21,237 nucleotides of DNA from Bacteroides sp. CAG:1060 (GCA_000432655.1 HF986287.1:48391-69627), one strand, 5' to 3'. Shown: positions 1 through 8,393, counted from the stretch's first letter. Notes: generated by a model from the letters alone, not told the origin. Numbers and translations are program-made.

Positions 1-821
1 CATCTGGATGCCAGGACATCCCAGAGGTTCAGAGGGTTTCCGTCAGCGGCAAACAGACCCGTATGTACGATTCTGAACTTCCCGTCATCTTTGCCGCAGT
101 CCTGCTGTGGAGGAAAATCATCAGGGTCAAACCCGTTGGTGATAAGTTCTACCGGCGTGGATGTCTGGGCCGCAAAGTCGTCCCTTACGGACGGAGATAC
201 GGCTATGACGGCATCCGCCTCGTCCAGTACGCTCTGTTCTAACCTGTGATGTTTCTTGTCTGCGAATCTGCTGAGACTAAGGTGTTTGTAATAGAACATC
301 TGAGTCCATGGGTCGCGGAAATCAGCTATCCATGTAATGCCTGTGCGACGTTTCAGCTCCCTTCCTATGAGATGCATTGACTGGGGTGGTCCCGTAGTGA
401 TAACGGCATCTACCGGATGTTCTTTGAGGTATTTACACAGATAGCGTGCTGATGGTCGCACCCAACCGGCTCTCGGGTCAGGAATAAACAAGTTGCCCCT
501 GAGCCATCTGGAGAGCCGTGACTTGAATGACCGGTCGTTGGAACTTAAGGGATTGACCTGCTGTTTGCCTTTTCCGAAAAGCTTGCGGTAGAAGTTGTAC
601 GGTTCGGAGATGTGCCTACGGATGATTTCCGCTTCCGGCGGGATGTCCCTAAGCAGACTGTCGTCGTAAGCGAGCCGTTCCGGGTTCTCCGGGGTATAGA
701 TGACAGGTTGCCACCCATATTCAGGAAGATACTTGCTGAATTTGACCCACCGCTGCACTCCTGAACCGCCGGTCGGAGGCCAGTAATAAGTGATGATAAG
801 CAGTCTTTTGATATCTTCCAT
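1..821 (-). CDS. Glycosyltransferase, family 4-like (C-terminus beyond the window)
   Basis: The reading frame runs from an ATG at 821 to the left edge without a stop, so only about the first 273 residues are present. The protein begins MEDIKRLLIITYYWPPTGGS and continues GVQRWVKFSKYLPEYGW, the N-terminal glycine-rich acceptor-binding loop of GT-B glycosyltransferases (GT4-like, group 1). Further on, 'DAVITTGPPQSMHLIG', 'WIADFRDPW', 'ADAVIAVSPSV' and 'ELITNGFDPDDF' match the order of motifs seen in bacterial GT4 N-terminal domains. The likely role is sugar transfer from a nucleotide-sugar donor in cell-surface polysaccharide synthesis; donor and acceptor cannot be told because the donor-binding C-terminal half is missing here. 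It is divergent from mutS with only 58 nt between the two starts. The family is clear; the exact substrate is unknown. Confidence 0.88.
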   Translation of the reverse strand, partial: MEDIKRLLIITYYWPPTGGSGVQRWVKFSKYLPEYGWQPVIYTPENPERLAYDDSLLRDIPPEAEIIRRHISEPYNFYRKLFGKGKQQVNPLSSNDRSFKSRLSRWLRGNLFIPDPRAGWVRPSARYLCKYLKEHPVDAVITTGPPQSMHLIGRELKRRTGITWIADFRDPWTQMFYYKHLSLSRFADKKHHRLEQSVLDEADAVIAVSPSVRDDFAAQTSTPVELITNGFDPDDFPPQQDCGKDDGKFRIVHTGLFAADGNPLNLWDVLASR

Positions 822-829
822 AACGAGTC

Positions 830-837
830 CAAAGGTA
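830..837 (-). promoter_or_regulatory. Putative -7 box of the glycosyltransferase gene
   Basis: The minus strand reads TACCTTTG, a full match to the Bacteroidota -7 consensus TAnnTTTG, 8 nt before the ATG at 821. Transcription would begin almost at the start codon, giving a nearly leaderless message. I see no matching TTG at the -33 position, so this is a moderate call. Confidence 0.4.
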
Positions 838-850
838 CGGATAATTTTAC

Positions 851-858
851 TAATTTTG
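851..858 (+). promoter_or_regulatory. Putative -7 box of mutS
   Basis: TAATTTTG matches TAnnTTTG and lies 21 nt before the mutS ATG at 880. No clear -33 TTTG is seen at the expected spacing. The region is AT-rich, so a chance match is possible. Confidence 0.35.
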
Positions 859-879
859 TGAATTATTCAGATTTACTTT

Positions 880-3477
880 ATGGCTAAGAGTGGAGAGGAT
901 ACACCGTTGCTGAAACAGTATTTCAGTATTAAGGCGCAGCACCCGGAGGCATTGCTTCTGTATCGCGTCGGTGATTTTTATGAGACATATTCGGATGATG
1001 CGGTATTTGCAAGCAAACTTCTCGGACTGGTGCTCACGCGCCGTTCCAACGGAGACAAAGGCACTACCGAAATGGCCGGATTCCCTCATCATGCCCTGGA
1101 ATCATATCTCCCGAAAATCGTCCGTGCCGGATATAAGGTCGCCATTTGTGATCAGTTGGAAGACCCTGCACTGGTGAAGACAAAGCTTGTGAAAAGAGGT
1201 GTGACGGAGATTCTGACGCCCGGCATCGCGTTCGGAGAGAGCATGCTCGAAAGCCATGAGCACAATTTTCTTGCGGGACTTAATTTTGACGGACCTCAGT
1301 GCGGTGCGGCATTCCTTGACGTATCTACCGGCACTTTCAGGGTAGCTCAAGGTTCTGTGGAATACATCGGTACGCTTCTCTCGTCCTTTGGCCCTAAAGA
1401 ACTGGTCGTGGAGAGAGATATCTGCAAGGCGGTGAGAAGTAAATTTCCTGACTATTATGTGACTCCGCTTGAGGAGTGGGCCTTTGTGCAGAGCACGGCT
1501 GAAGATAAACTCAAGAATCAGTTCGGGGTAAGCAGCCTCAAAGGTTTTGCCATTGACAGATATCCTCTGGCGGTGTGTGCGGCAGGTGCTCTGATTGCAT
1601 ATCTTGAGCAGACGCAGCACACGGGGCTGGGTAATATATGCTCCATTTCAAGGATAGACGAAAATAAGTTCGTCTGGATGGACAAATTCACCTTCCGCAA
1701 CCTTGAGGTGTTCCAAAGCAATGCCGGCAAGGACGGTGTCAGTCTTGTGGATACCATTGACCGCTGTTGCTCTCCTATGGGCTCCAGGATGCTGCGCGAA
1801 TGGCTCGCGATGCCTCTTATGGACATTGACGGACTTAATGCGCGCTATGATATCGTGGGGCTGCTCAGGGACAACGAGGAACTGCGTTCCGGTCTTCGGG
1901 ACTGTATCGGTGGTGTAGGAGATCTTGAAAGAATCATTTCCCGTGCGGCTACTGGCAGGATTCTGCCGAGGGAGGTGCGGCAGTTGGGCCGTTCGCTGGA
2001 GCAGATGCAGCCGATTGTTTCTCTATGTTCGAATACGGGCATCGCCTCGCTGGATAAATTGTTGTCCGGCATGAAGGATACGGAAGGAATAAGATCCAGA
2101 ATCCAGAACACATTGGCGGAGGATGCGGCGGCCATGATAGGAAAAGGAGATGTGATAGCATCCGGGGTCAACAGCGAACTTGACAGTCTTAGGGAGATCT
2201 CCCGCGGGGGAAAGGACTATATTCTACAGATACAGGCCAGAGAGGTGGAACGTACCGGAATCAATTCTCTCAAGATAGGATACAACAACGTATTCGGATA
2301 TTACATAGAAGTTCGCAACGCTTCCCGTGATCTGGTTCCGCCGGAGTGGATACGCAAGCAGACTCTGGTGAATGCGGAGCGCTACATCACACCGGAACTT
2401 AAGGAATATGAAGATAAGATTCTCGGTGCCGAAGCCTCTATATATGAGCTTGAGAGCAAGCTTTATTCGGAGCTTGTGTCCGATGTTCAGAAATCCATAC
2501 GCGATATACAGGCCAATTGTCATGTCATTGCGGAACTTGATGTTCTTCAGGGCTTTGCACATCAGGCGGACGAGCGGAACTATTGCCGTCCGGAGATAGA
2601 CAGGAGCAACAGTCTTGAGATTAAGGCCGGCCGCCACCCCGTAATAGAGACTCTTATGGGACCCGGAGAAGAATATGTGCCCAACGACATTTCGATGGAC
2701 AGCAAGGGGGTTCAGATAATTATTCTCACCGGTCCGAATATGGCAGGAAAGTCAGCACTGCTGCGTCAGACTGCACTTATCGTGCTGCTTGCGCAGATAG
2801 GGTCTTTTGTGCCGGCAGAATCGGCCCGGTTCGGCTATTTCGACAAGATATTCACCCGCGTCGGCGCTACTGACAACATATCCAGAGGAGAATCCACCTT
2901 TATGGTTGAAATGCTCGAAACGTCGATGATTATGCACAATCTTTCGGCGCGTTCGCTGGTTCTTCTTGATGAAATCGGAAGAGGTACTTCGACATATGAC
3001 GGCATGTCCATAGCGCGCTCGCTTGTGGAATACATTCACAACCGGGGGAAGGGCGCGAAAACTCTTTTCGCCACACATTATCACGAGCTCAACGATATGG
3101 AGACGATTTTCCCCCGCGTGAAGAACTATCATATTTCCATCAAGGAGGAGGGCAGTGATATCATATTCCTGAGGAAACTTGTGCCCGGAGGAGTGGCGCA
3201 TAGCTTCGGAATCCATGTGGCTCGTCTTGCCGGGATGCCTCGTGAAGTGATTGACAGCGCGGAGAAGACCCTGCGGACTCTTGAGCTTCGTGAAAAGCAT
3301 GCCAAGGACACGGAAATCTCCGAAGACGGCAGCGTACAGTTGTCCTTCTTCCAGCTTGACGACCCGACTCTTTCTTCCTTGAAAGCCAAGCTTGACAAAG
3401 CCGACCTCAACAATATGACCCCTCTTCAAGCCTTTGACTTGCTGAGGGAGATGAAAGCTGAGGTCGGCTCCGAATAA
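880..3477 (+). CDS. mutS: DNA mismatch repair protein MutS
   Basis: MutS recognises base mismatches and small loops after replication and recruits MutL using ATP. At 865 residues it has normal length. The N-terminal mismatch-binding domain carries the F-x-E motif at residues 33-35 (context GDFYETY), with the stacking Phe and the Glu both kept. Connector, lever and clamp domains follow. The C-terminal ABC-type ATPase has Walker A GPNMAGKS at 618-625 and Walker B LVLLDEIGRGTSTYDG with D697-E698, followed by the H-loop segment 'LFATHYHEL'. The start is an ATG directly before a lysine-poor lead into 'TPLLKQYF', as in other family members. It is convergent with rsmA, with only 6 nt between the stop codons and no clear terminator there. 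No mutL is present in the window. All key residues look intact. Confidence 0.98.
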   Translation: MAKSGEDTPLLKQYFSIKAQHPEALLLYRVGDFYETYSDDAVFASKLLGLVLTRRSNGDKGTTEMAGFPHHALESYLPKIVRAGYKVAICDQLEDPALVKTKLVKRGVTEILTPGIAFGESMLESHEHNFLAGLNFDGPQCGAAFLDVSTGTFRVAQGSVEYIGTLLSSFGPKELVVERDICKAVRSKFPDYYVTPLEEWAFVQSTAEDKLKNQFGVSSLKGFAIDRYPLAVCAAGALIAYLEQTQHTGLGNICSISRIDENKFVWMDKFTFRNLEVFQSNAGKDGVSLVDTIDRCCSPMGSRMLREWLAMPLMDIDGLNARYDIVGLLRDNEELRSGLRDCIGGVGDLERIISRAATGRILPREVRQLGRSLEQMQPIVSLCSNTGIASLDKLLSGMKDTEGIRSRIQNTLAEDAAAMIGKGDVIASGVNSELDSLREISRGGKDYILQIQAREVERTGINSLKIGYNNVFGYYIEVRNASRDLVPPEWIRKQTLVNAERYITPELKEYEDKILGAEASIYELESKLYSELVSDVQKSIRDIQANCHVIAELDVLQGFAHQADERNYCRPEIDRSNSLEIKAGRHPVIETLMGPGEEYVPNDISMDSKGVQIIILTGPNMAGKSALLRQTALIVLLAQIGSFVPAESARFGYFDKIFTRVGATDNISRGESTFMVEMLETSMIMHNLSARSLVLLDEIGRGTSTYDGMSIARSLVEYIHNRGKGAKTLFATHYHELNDMETIFPRVKNYHISIKEEGSDIIFLRKLVPGGVAHSFGIHVARLAGMPREVIDSAEKTLRTLELREKHAKDTEISEDGSVQLSFFQLDDPTLSSLKAKLDKADLNNMTPLQAFDLLREMKAEVGSE

Positions 3478-3483
3478 TTTCTG

Positions 3484-4269
3484 TCAGATGTTCTGATTCT
3501 GCCCTTTGGAGATAAGATTGGTGAGAGCCACGAAATCCTCTACCGACAGGCGTTCGGCGCGAAGGTCGAATACCGGTGCATTCGTATCCACGGCATCTGT
3601 GAGCAGTGGCTTCAATGCATTGCGAAGGGTTTTACGCCGCTGATTGAAAGCTGTCTTGACTACCATTTTAAAGAGCCTTTCGTCGCACCCGAGAGAAGAG
3701 CGTCCGTTGCGTCTGAGCCTTATGACGGCGGACTGAACCTTTGGCGGTGGGCAGAAGGCTCCTGACCCTACCGATATTATATAATCGATATCATACCAGG
3801 CTTGGAGAAGCACGGAGAGAATACCGTATGTCTTGGTTCCGGGTTTCTCTGCTATACGGTCGGCGACTTCTTTCTGAATCATGCAGACCACTTCGGTCAC
3901 TCTGTCTTTATCTTCAAGAATCTTGAAGAATATCTGGGACGAGATATTGTAGGGGAAATTGCCTATTACACGGTATTCTCCCGGAAAGAGCAGGTGGACG
4001 TCAAGTTTCAGATAATCCATTTCATACAACTTCCCCTGCATTCCAGGGAAATGTGTGAGAAGGTATTCTACCGACTCTCCGTCAAGTTCCACCAATTTCA
4101 GGTCAATGTCGTCTCTTTTGAGAAGGTATTGCGTCAACACTCCCATTCCGGGGCCGATTTCCAACACATTGCGGACTCCTCCCGCTTCCAGGGAGTCCAC
4201 GATGGTCATTGCGATGCCCTGATCTGTAAGAAAGTGCTGCCCCAGTGCTTTTTTGGCCCGTACTTCCAT
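3484..4269 (-). CDS. rsmA: 16S rRNA (adenine1518/1519-N6)-dimethyltransferase RsmA
   Basis: RsmA (KsgA) uses S-adenosylmethionine to dimethylate two adjacent adenines in the 3' hairpin of 16S rRNA, a late checkpoint of small-subunit assembly. The protein is 261 residues from the chosen ATG, the normal length. It begins with 'KKALGQHFL', typical of the family. SAM-binding motif I is LEIGPGMG at 36-43 and the catalytic motif is NFPY at 104-107. The frame extends further upstream, but that extension lies inside mrp and is not family-like; the ATG at 4269 is 1 nt after the mrp stop, as expected for tight translational coupling. It is the last gene of the minus-strand operon running from the XRE regulator. 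Confidence 0.97.
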   Translation of the reverse strand: MEVRAKKALGQHFLTDQGIAMTIVDSLEAGGVRNVLEIGPGMGVLTQYLLKRDDIDLKLVELDGESVEYLLTHFPGMQGKLYEMDYLKLDVHLLFPGEYRVIGNFPYNISSQIFFKILEDKDRVTEVVCMIQKEVADRIAEKPGTKTYGILSVLLQAWYDIDYIISVGSGAFCPPPKVQSAVIRLRRNGRSSLGCDERLFKMVVKTAFNQRRKTLRNALKPLLTDAVDTNAPVFDLRAERLSVEDFVALTNLISKGQNQNI

Positions 4270-4270
4270 A

Positions 4271-5338
4271 TTATCCGAGTTTCTTTGCCAGTTTCCCGGC
4301 GAGTTCCACAAATGCGGCGCCGTCAGGACTTGTACCTAGAGCCGCCGGCTCTCCGGAATCTCCGCTTTCCCTGATTCCCTGTACCAGTGGAATTCTGCCG
4401 AGCAGATCTATGTTGAGGTCCTCGGCCATTTTGGCGCCGCCGTCCTTTCCGAAGATGAAGTATTTCTCGTCAGGGTGTTCTTTCGGTGTGAACCATGCCA
4501 TGTTTTCCACAAGTCCAAAGATGGGCCTGTTTACGCTGGGATTTCTGAACATATTTACGCCCTTTTCCACATCTGCGAGAGCTACTGTCTGTGGAGTGGT
4601 GACCACCACGGCTCCTTCCATAGGAATCTCTTGGATAAGGCTGATGTGGATGTCTCCTGTTCCCGGCGGCATATCTATCAGAAGAAAGTCAAGATCTCCC
4701 CATTTGACCTGCAGAATCATTTGTTTCAGAGCATTGCATGCCATAGGCCCGCGCCAGATAAGCGCCTGACCTTTTTCTGCGAAATAGCCGATTGACATCC
4801 ATTTGACTCCGTATTTCTCAAGCGGGATGATAAGTTCTTTTCCGTCCTGTTCCTCTGCCATCGGAGTGGCTCCTTCAGTGTCGGTCATGGTCGGAATGGA
4901 CGGACCATAGACATCGGCATCAGCAAGTCCCACCTTATATCCAAGCTTTGCCAGGGCGCATGCCAGGTTGACCGCTACCGTGGATTTGCCGACTCCGCCC
5001 TTGCCGGAAGCTATTCCGATAATGTGCCGCACAGAGCGAAGCTGCTCCATGTCAAGGTCTTTTATGTTGGCTTTTTTCTTTTCTTTGACTTCGTCCACTA
5101 CGACGGTCTTTACTTCCGCTTTTACGGAAGACGGCAAGTGGCGGACGAGGCAGGCTCTGGTGCTTCCTATTATATATTCGGCAAGAGGGTCTCTTCTTTT
5201 GGAGAAAGCAAGAGTCACCACTACGGATTCCTCGTTCGATTCCACACTCTGAACCATTCCGAGGCTCACTATGTCTTTATCGGAGCGACCAGGATGATGA
5301 ACCTCCTTCAGTGCTTCTATTATTTCTTCTTTTGTCAT
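4271..5338 (-). CDS. mrp: Mrp/ApbC-type P-loop ATPase (iron-sulfur carrier family) lacking the CxxC motif
   Basis: This is a 355-residue cytoplasmic protein of the Mrp/ApbC/NBP35 family. The first ~80 residues form a MIP18/DUF59-like domain (KEVHHPGRSDKDIVSLGMV). The P-loop domain has the deviant Walker A KGGVGKST at 113-120, 'ADVYGPS' at 141-147 and DMPPGTGD at 222-229. Family members usually transfer Fe-S clusters bound by a CxxC pair near the C-terminus of the ATPase domain. Here that region (277-297, starting VENMAWFTPKEHPDEKY) contains no cysteine, and the whole protein has only three isolated cysteines, C63, C127 and C201. A cluster bridged by CxxC is therefore not possible in the usual way. 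It sits 1 nt after the S46 peptidase stop and 1 nt before the rsmA start. Family assignment is firm; the biochemical role is less certain. Confidence 0.95.
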   Translation of the reverse strand: MTKEEIIEALKEVHHPGRSDKDIVSLGMVQSVESNEESVVVTLAFSKRRDPLAEYIIGSTRACLVRHLPSSVKAEVKTVVVDEVKEKKKANIKDLDMEQLRSVRHIIGIASGKGGVGKSTVAVNLACALAKLGYKVGLADADVYGPSIPTMTDTEGATPMAEEQDGKELIIPLEKYGVKWMSIGYFAEKGQALIWRGPMACNALKQMILQVKWGDLDFLLIDMPPGTGDIHISLIQEIPMEGAVVVTTPQTVALADVEKGVNMFRNPSVNRPIFGLVENMAWFTPKEHPDEKYFIFGKDGGAKMAEDLNIDLLGRIPLVQGIRESGDSGEPAALGTSPDGAAFVELAGKLAKKLG

Positions 5339-5339
5339 A

Positions 5340-7325
5340 TTATCTTATAATATTCATTTCATTCAGCAAATAACCGGCTCCGCCGAACTTGTCCATCATG
5401 AAAAGGACATACCTGATATCCACACAAATGCATCTTTGGAGTTCCGGTTCGAAGATCACATCTCCGCTCATGGCCTCCCAGTTGCCGTCGAAAGCAAGTC
5501 CGATGAGGTTACCATCTGCATCGAGGACAGGGCTTCCAGAGTTTCCTCCTGTGATATCAAGATTGGTGAGGAAGCATGTGCGCAGATTACCTTCAGCGTC
5601 CGCATAGATGCCGTAATCCTTATTTTGGTAGAGTTCTTTGACCTTGGACGGCACTCGGAATTCATAGTTGTCCGGGTCTTCCTTTTCAATCACCCCTTTG
5701 AGGGTAGTGTAATATTTGTAGATCACGCCGTCCTTTGGCTCATAGCCCTTGACGGTGCCGTATGTCAGGCGGCAAGTGAAGTTGGCGTCAGGGTAACTTG
5801 GCTTGTCCTTCTGCCATTCAAGAAGGGCTGCCGCATATTTCTTCGAGCAGTTGCTTAGTTCCTGAGTTTCGTTTGTGTATGCGTTAAGAAGGTTTGTGGC
5901 TGCTTCTTTAACCTTGTCTTTCAACAGCACTGCCGGGTCTTTTGACAGATCAATGCCGGCAGATCGTGCCGCTTCAAGTCTTTCTGGTGACACAAATGCA
6001 CTGGTGCGGAACATATTTTCGATATACTCGCGGCTCACATTGACTTTTTCTTCATCATTGGCCCTTTCTAAATAGTGCTCTGTAAGCGCAAGAGCAATTT
6101 TCCTGTCTACGTCAGCATCATAGTCTTTATATTTTGCATCGCTATTGGCGTTTACGAGCCCAAGCAATTCTATCCTTTGCAGAGTCTCTGAGAGAAGTAT
6201 ATAACTTTCGTAACTGCTACGGCGACGTTCCACCACATTTTTTATACCCTCTATGGCTCCACCGTATATGGATTTACGCTCGGGGTCAGCGATTATCCAT
6301 TCCTCGAGCCTTTGCTCCTTAGTAAGTTCCCTACCTATAACGTCAAGTTTGGCAAAAGCTTCTCTCATGCCTTGCCATTTCTTCCACCCGTTGGATGAAC
6401 TGGCGTATTTGTTGGCATACTTGAGCCCGACTACTTCATCGGACCGCATTTCTTTCCACATTACGTCTTGAAGAACAGTTCTTGCATCGATGCGGATATC
6501 GTTTATTGCGAGCATTTCCTCCAGCTGGGCTGCTGTTTGAAATCTCTGGGTGCGTCCGGGATATCCCATAATCATGGCAAAATCTCCCTCTTCCACTCCT
6601 TTGAGCGAGATGCTGAGACTGTGTGCCGGCTTTAACGGAACATTGGTCTCTGAATACTGTGCAGGCTGGTTGTCCGGTCCGGCGTACACTCTGAACATCG
6701 AAAAGTCGCATGTATGGCGCGGCCACATCCAGTTGTCGGTATCTCCTCCGAATTTACCCATGGATGCAGGGGGAGCACCTACGAAACGCACATCTCTGTA
6801 GACTTTATACACTATGAGGTACTGGACATTGTCGTTGTAGAATCCGGTAATCTGGATTGAGCATCCTGGATTGTCCTTTTGGGCCTTCTTGATGATTTTC
6901 TTGCGCGCTTTCTCGGTGTCAACCATGCCAGTCACGTCCTCCATGCTCACGAGGAAACTTACGCTGAGCCCCGGAACAGGAATTTCTTCAGAGAGATTCT
7001 GAGCCCAAAACCCGTCTTCGAGGTAATTGTGCTCTTCACTTGACAGTGCTTGGATACTGGCATATCCACAGTGGTGGTTGGTGGCCAAAAGTCCGTTTTC
7101 GGAGATAATCTCTCCGGTACAACCTCCGCCAAACTGTACAACAGCATCCTTGATGGATGAATGATTGATGCTGTATATCTGATCCGGTGTTAGCCTTGAA
7201 CCGAGGTTTGCGAGTGCTTCGCTGTTGATTTTCTCCAACAGGGGTAGCATCCACATCCCCTCGTCTGCTTTTGTCTGAACCGCGAAGCAAAGTGCAATCG
7301 CGGCGGTGATAATCATTCTTTTCAT
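5340..7325 (-). CDS. S46 family dipeptidyl-peptidase, DPP7-like by its specificity residue
   Basis: Secreted serine exopeptidase that removes dipeptides from the N-terminus of oligopeptides, presumably in the periplasm. The ATG at 7325 gives MKRMIITAAIALCFAVQTKA, a good signal peptide; a TTG 21 nt further upstream would overlap rnhB and is less likely. The 661-residue protein has the chymotrypsin-like triad: H84-H85 in 'ATNHHCGY' (the second His probably catalytic), D207 in 'NWMWPRHTCDF' and S596 in 'GGNSGSPV'. Eighteen residues after the serine is Gly614 (FDGNW), where DPP11 enzymes have Arg; glycine is typical of DPP7, which prefers hydrophobic residues, while Arg selects Asp/Glu. The protein is some 45-50 residues shorter than the Porphyromonas enzymes. 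It lies between rnhB (13 nt) and mrp (1 nt). Confidence 0.95.
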   Translation of the reverse strand: MKRMIITAAIALCFAVQTKADEGMWMLPLLEKINSEALANLGSRLTPDQIYSINHSSIKDAVVQFGGGCTGEIISENGLLATNHHCGYASIQALSSEEHNYLEDGFWAQNLSEEIPVPGLSVSFLVSMEDVTGMVDTEKARKKIIKKAQKDNPGCSIQITGFYNDNVQYLIVYKVYRDVRFVGAPPASMGKFGGDTDNWMWPRHTCDFSMFRVYAGPDNQPAQYSETNVPLKPAHSLSISLKGVEEGDFAMIMGYPGRTQRFQTAAQLEEMLAINDIRIDARTVLQDVMWKEMRSDEVVGLKYANKYASSSNGWKKWQGMREAFAKLDVIGRELTKEQRLEEWIIADPERKSIYGGAIEGIKNVVERRRSSYESYILLSETLQRIELLGLVNANSDAKYKDYDADVDRKIALALTEHYLERANDEEKVNVSREYIENMFRTSAFVSPERLEAARSAGIDLSKDPAVLLKDKVKEAATNLLNAYTNETQELSNCSKKYAAALLEWQKDKPSYPDANFTCRLTYGTVKGYEPKDGVIYKYYTTLKGVIEKEDPDNYEFRVPSKVKELYQNKDYGIYADAEGNLRTCFLTNLDITGGNSGSPVLDADGNLIGLAFDGNWEAMSGDVIFEPELQRCICVDIRYVLFMMDKFGGAGYLLNEMNIIR

Positions 7326-7338
7326 ATTCTTTTTCAGT

Positions 7339-7953
7339 TCAATCAAATAAACTTGTCTCCAAAGCCTTCGGGTGAAATGAGCGCCTGTGGTAGGGTGTTA
7401 AGCCATATTTTTTTATTGCTTCAATGTGTTCTGGCGTCGGATAACCCATATTCCTCTCCCATCCGTATTGTGGGTACTCATGAGAAAGCTCCCGCATCTT
7501 GTCGTCTCTGTATGTTTTGGCCAGCACCGACGCTGCGGCTATGCTGGCATAGGTGGCATCGCCATGCACAACGGTGATGTACTTGTATCCCGGCATGGGT
7601 TTGAACCTGTTCCCGTCCACAAGAATCATCTCCGGCCTGACGCTCAGGCGCCGTACCGCTCTTTGCATCCCTTCCACGGAAGCCCACAGGATATTCAAAG
7701 AGTCGATTTCTTCCGGACTGATCTCTTCTACCGCCCAACTTATGGCCTCCTGCTCGATTATTTGCCGCAGTTCGCTCCTGTCCGTAGCGTTCATCTTCTT
7801 TGAATCATTCAGCTTCGGGTGGTGGAAGTGTTCAGGAAGAATTACGGCAGCGGCATAGAGCGGTCCGGCAAGAGGACCTCTCCCGGCTTCGTCGCATCCG
7901 ACCTCCAATATTCCAGGGGTGTGACACTCCAATAAATGAACTTCGCGTGGCAT
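7339..7953 (-). CDS. rnhB: Ribonuclease HII
   Basis: RNase HII cuts the RNA strand of RNA-DNA hybrids and starts removal of single ribonucleotides misincorporated in DNA. The 204-residue length is normal. The N-terminal motif 'GCDEAGRGPLAGP' supplies catalytic D21 and E22 and the GRG motif (24-26) that senses the RNA-DNA junction. 'LVDGN' gives D113 and 'GDATYASIAAASVLAK' gives the last acidic residue, D132, plus the conserved Ala-Ser run. The C-terminal 'HRRSFHP' is also family-typical. It follows the XRE gene by 12 nt on the same strand and is followed by the S46 peptidase after 13 nt, so co-transcription is likely. A TAnnTTTG match overlaps the end of the XRE gene and could give it an extra promoter, but no -33 box goes with it. 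Confidence 0.97.
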   Translation of the reverse strand: MPREVHLLECHTPGILEVGCDEAGRGPLAGPLYAAAVILPEHFHHPKLNDSKKMNATDRSELRQIIEQEAISWAVEEISPEEIDSLNILWASVEGMQRAVRRLSVRPEMILVDGNRFKPMPGYKYITVVHGDATYASIAAASVLAKTYRDDKMRELSHEYPQYGWERNMGYPTPEHIEAIKKYGLTPYHRRSFHPKALETSLFD

Positions 7954-7965
7954 TATGCCACAAAA

Positions 7966-8373
7966 TTAGTCATTTTTATGCAGTTGACTAATAAGATAGT
8001 TATTTATTCGTGTCAGAGAGCTGATTATTTCCTCATCTTTTGTGATTTTTCGCTCCAGAGCGTCGCATCTGTCCCTGAGAGAATTCAATTGTTTCTCATA
8101 GTCGTCAATAAGGACGTGCTTCATTTCTTCGAAATTCTGTTTTTCCTCAAGAATCCCGGGAGTGCTGTATAAAGAGGACAGTACATCACTTTCATTCAGG
8201 TTGAAGTATTCTATAAAGGAAGAGAATACGGAACCAAATAATTTTGTCTTTCCTGTTTCAAAGTTGATATAGGTGGTGCGTCCGATTCCCAGTTCTTCTG
8301 CCATGGCGGCTTGAGAGAGCCCTGCACTCTCCCTTATGTGTCTGATTCTGGTGTGGACGCTGTTTTTAATCAT
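7966..8373 (-). CDS. XRE-family helix-turn-helix regulator with C-terminal coiled coil
   Basis: A 135-residue DNA-binding protein. Residues 8-62 form a Cro/C1-type helix-turn-helix: 'RIRHIRESAGLSQAAMAEEL' is followed by 'GIGRTTYINFETGKTKLF', with the Q-A-A-M-A and T-Y-I-N-F-E-T-G signature of the family. Residues ~76-132 are rich in Glu, Lys, Leu and Ile in a heptad-like spacing and probably form a coiled coil for oligomerisation. The start is the ATG at 8373: an upstream in-frame TTG would place a full TAnnTTTG box and a palindrome inside the gene. It heads the rnhB-S46-mrp-rsmA run and is divergent from a small orphan gene. The ligand or signal is unknown. A 21-bp palindrome 59 nt upstream is a good candidate for its own operator. 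Confidence 0.9.
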   Translation of the reverse strand: MIKNSVHTRIRHIRESAGLSQAAMAEELGIGRTTYINFETGKTKLFGSVFSSFIEYFNLNESDVLSSLYSTPGILEEKQNFEEMKHVLIDDYEKQLNSLRDRCDALERKITKDEEIISSLTRINNYLISQLHKND

Positions 8374-8393
8374 TGTTTCTGTATTCCTTTTTT

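Noticed and set aside
2752..3429. A 225-codon open frame on the minus strand inside mutS
   Set aside because: It is antisense to the conserved MutS ATPase domain, has low-complexity His/Arg-rich composition and no family resemblance.
3802..4374. A 190-codon plus-strand open frame opposite rsmA and mrp
   Set aside because: It overlaps two clear genes in antisense and shows no protein-like pattern.
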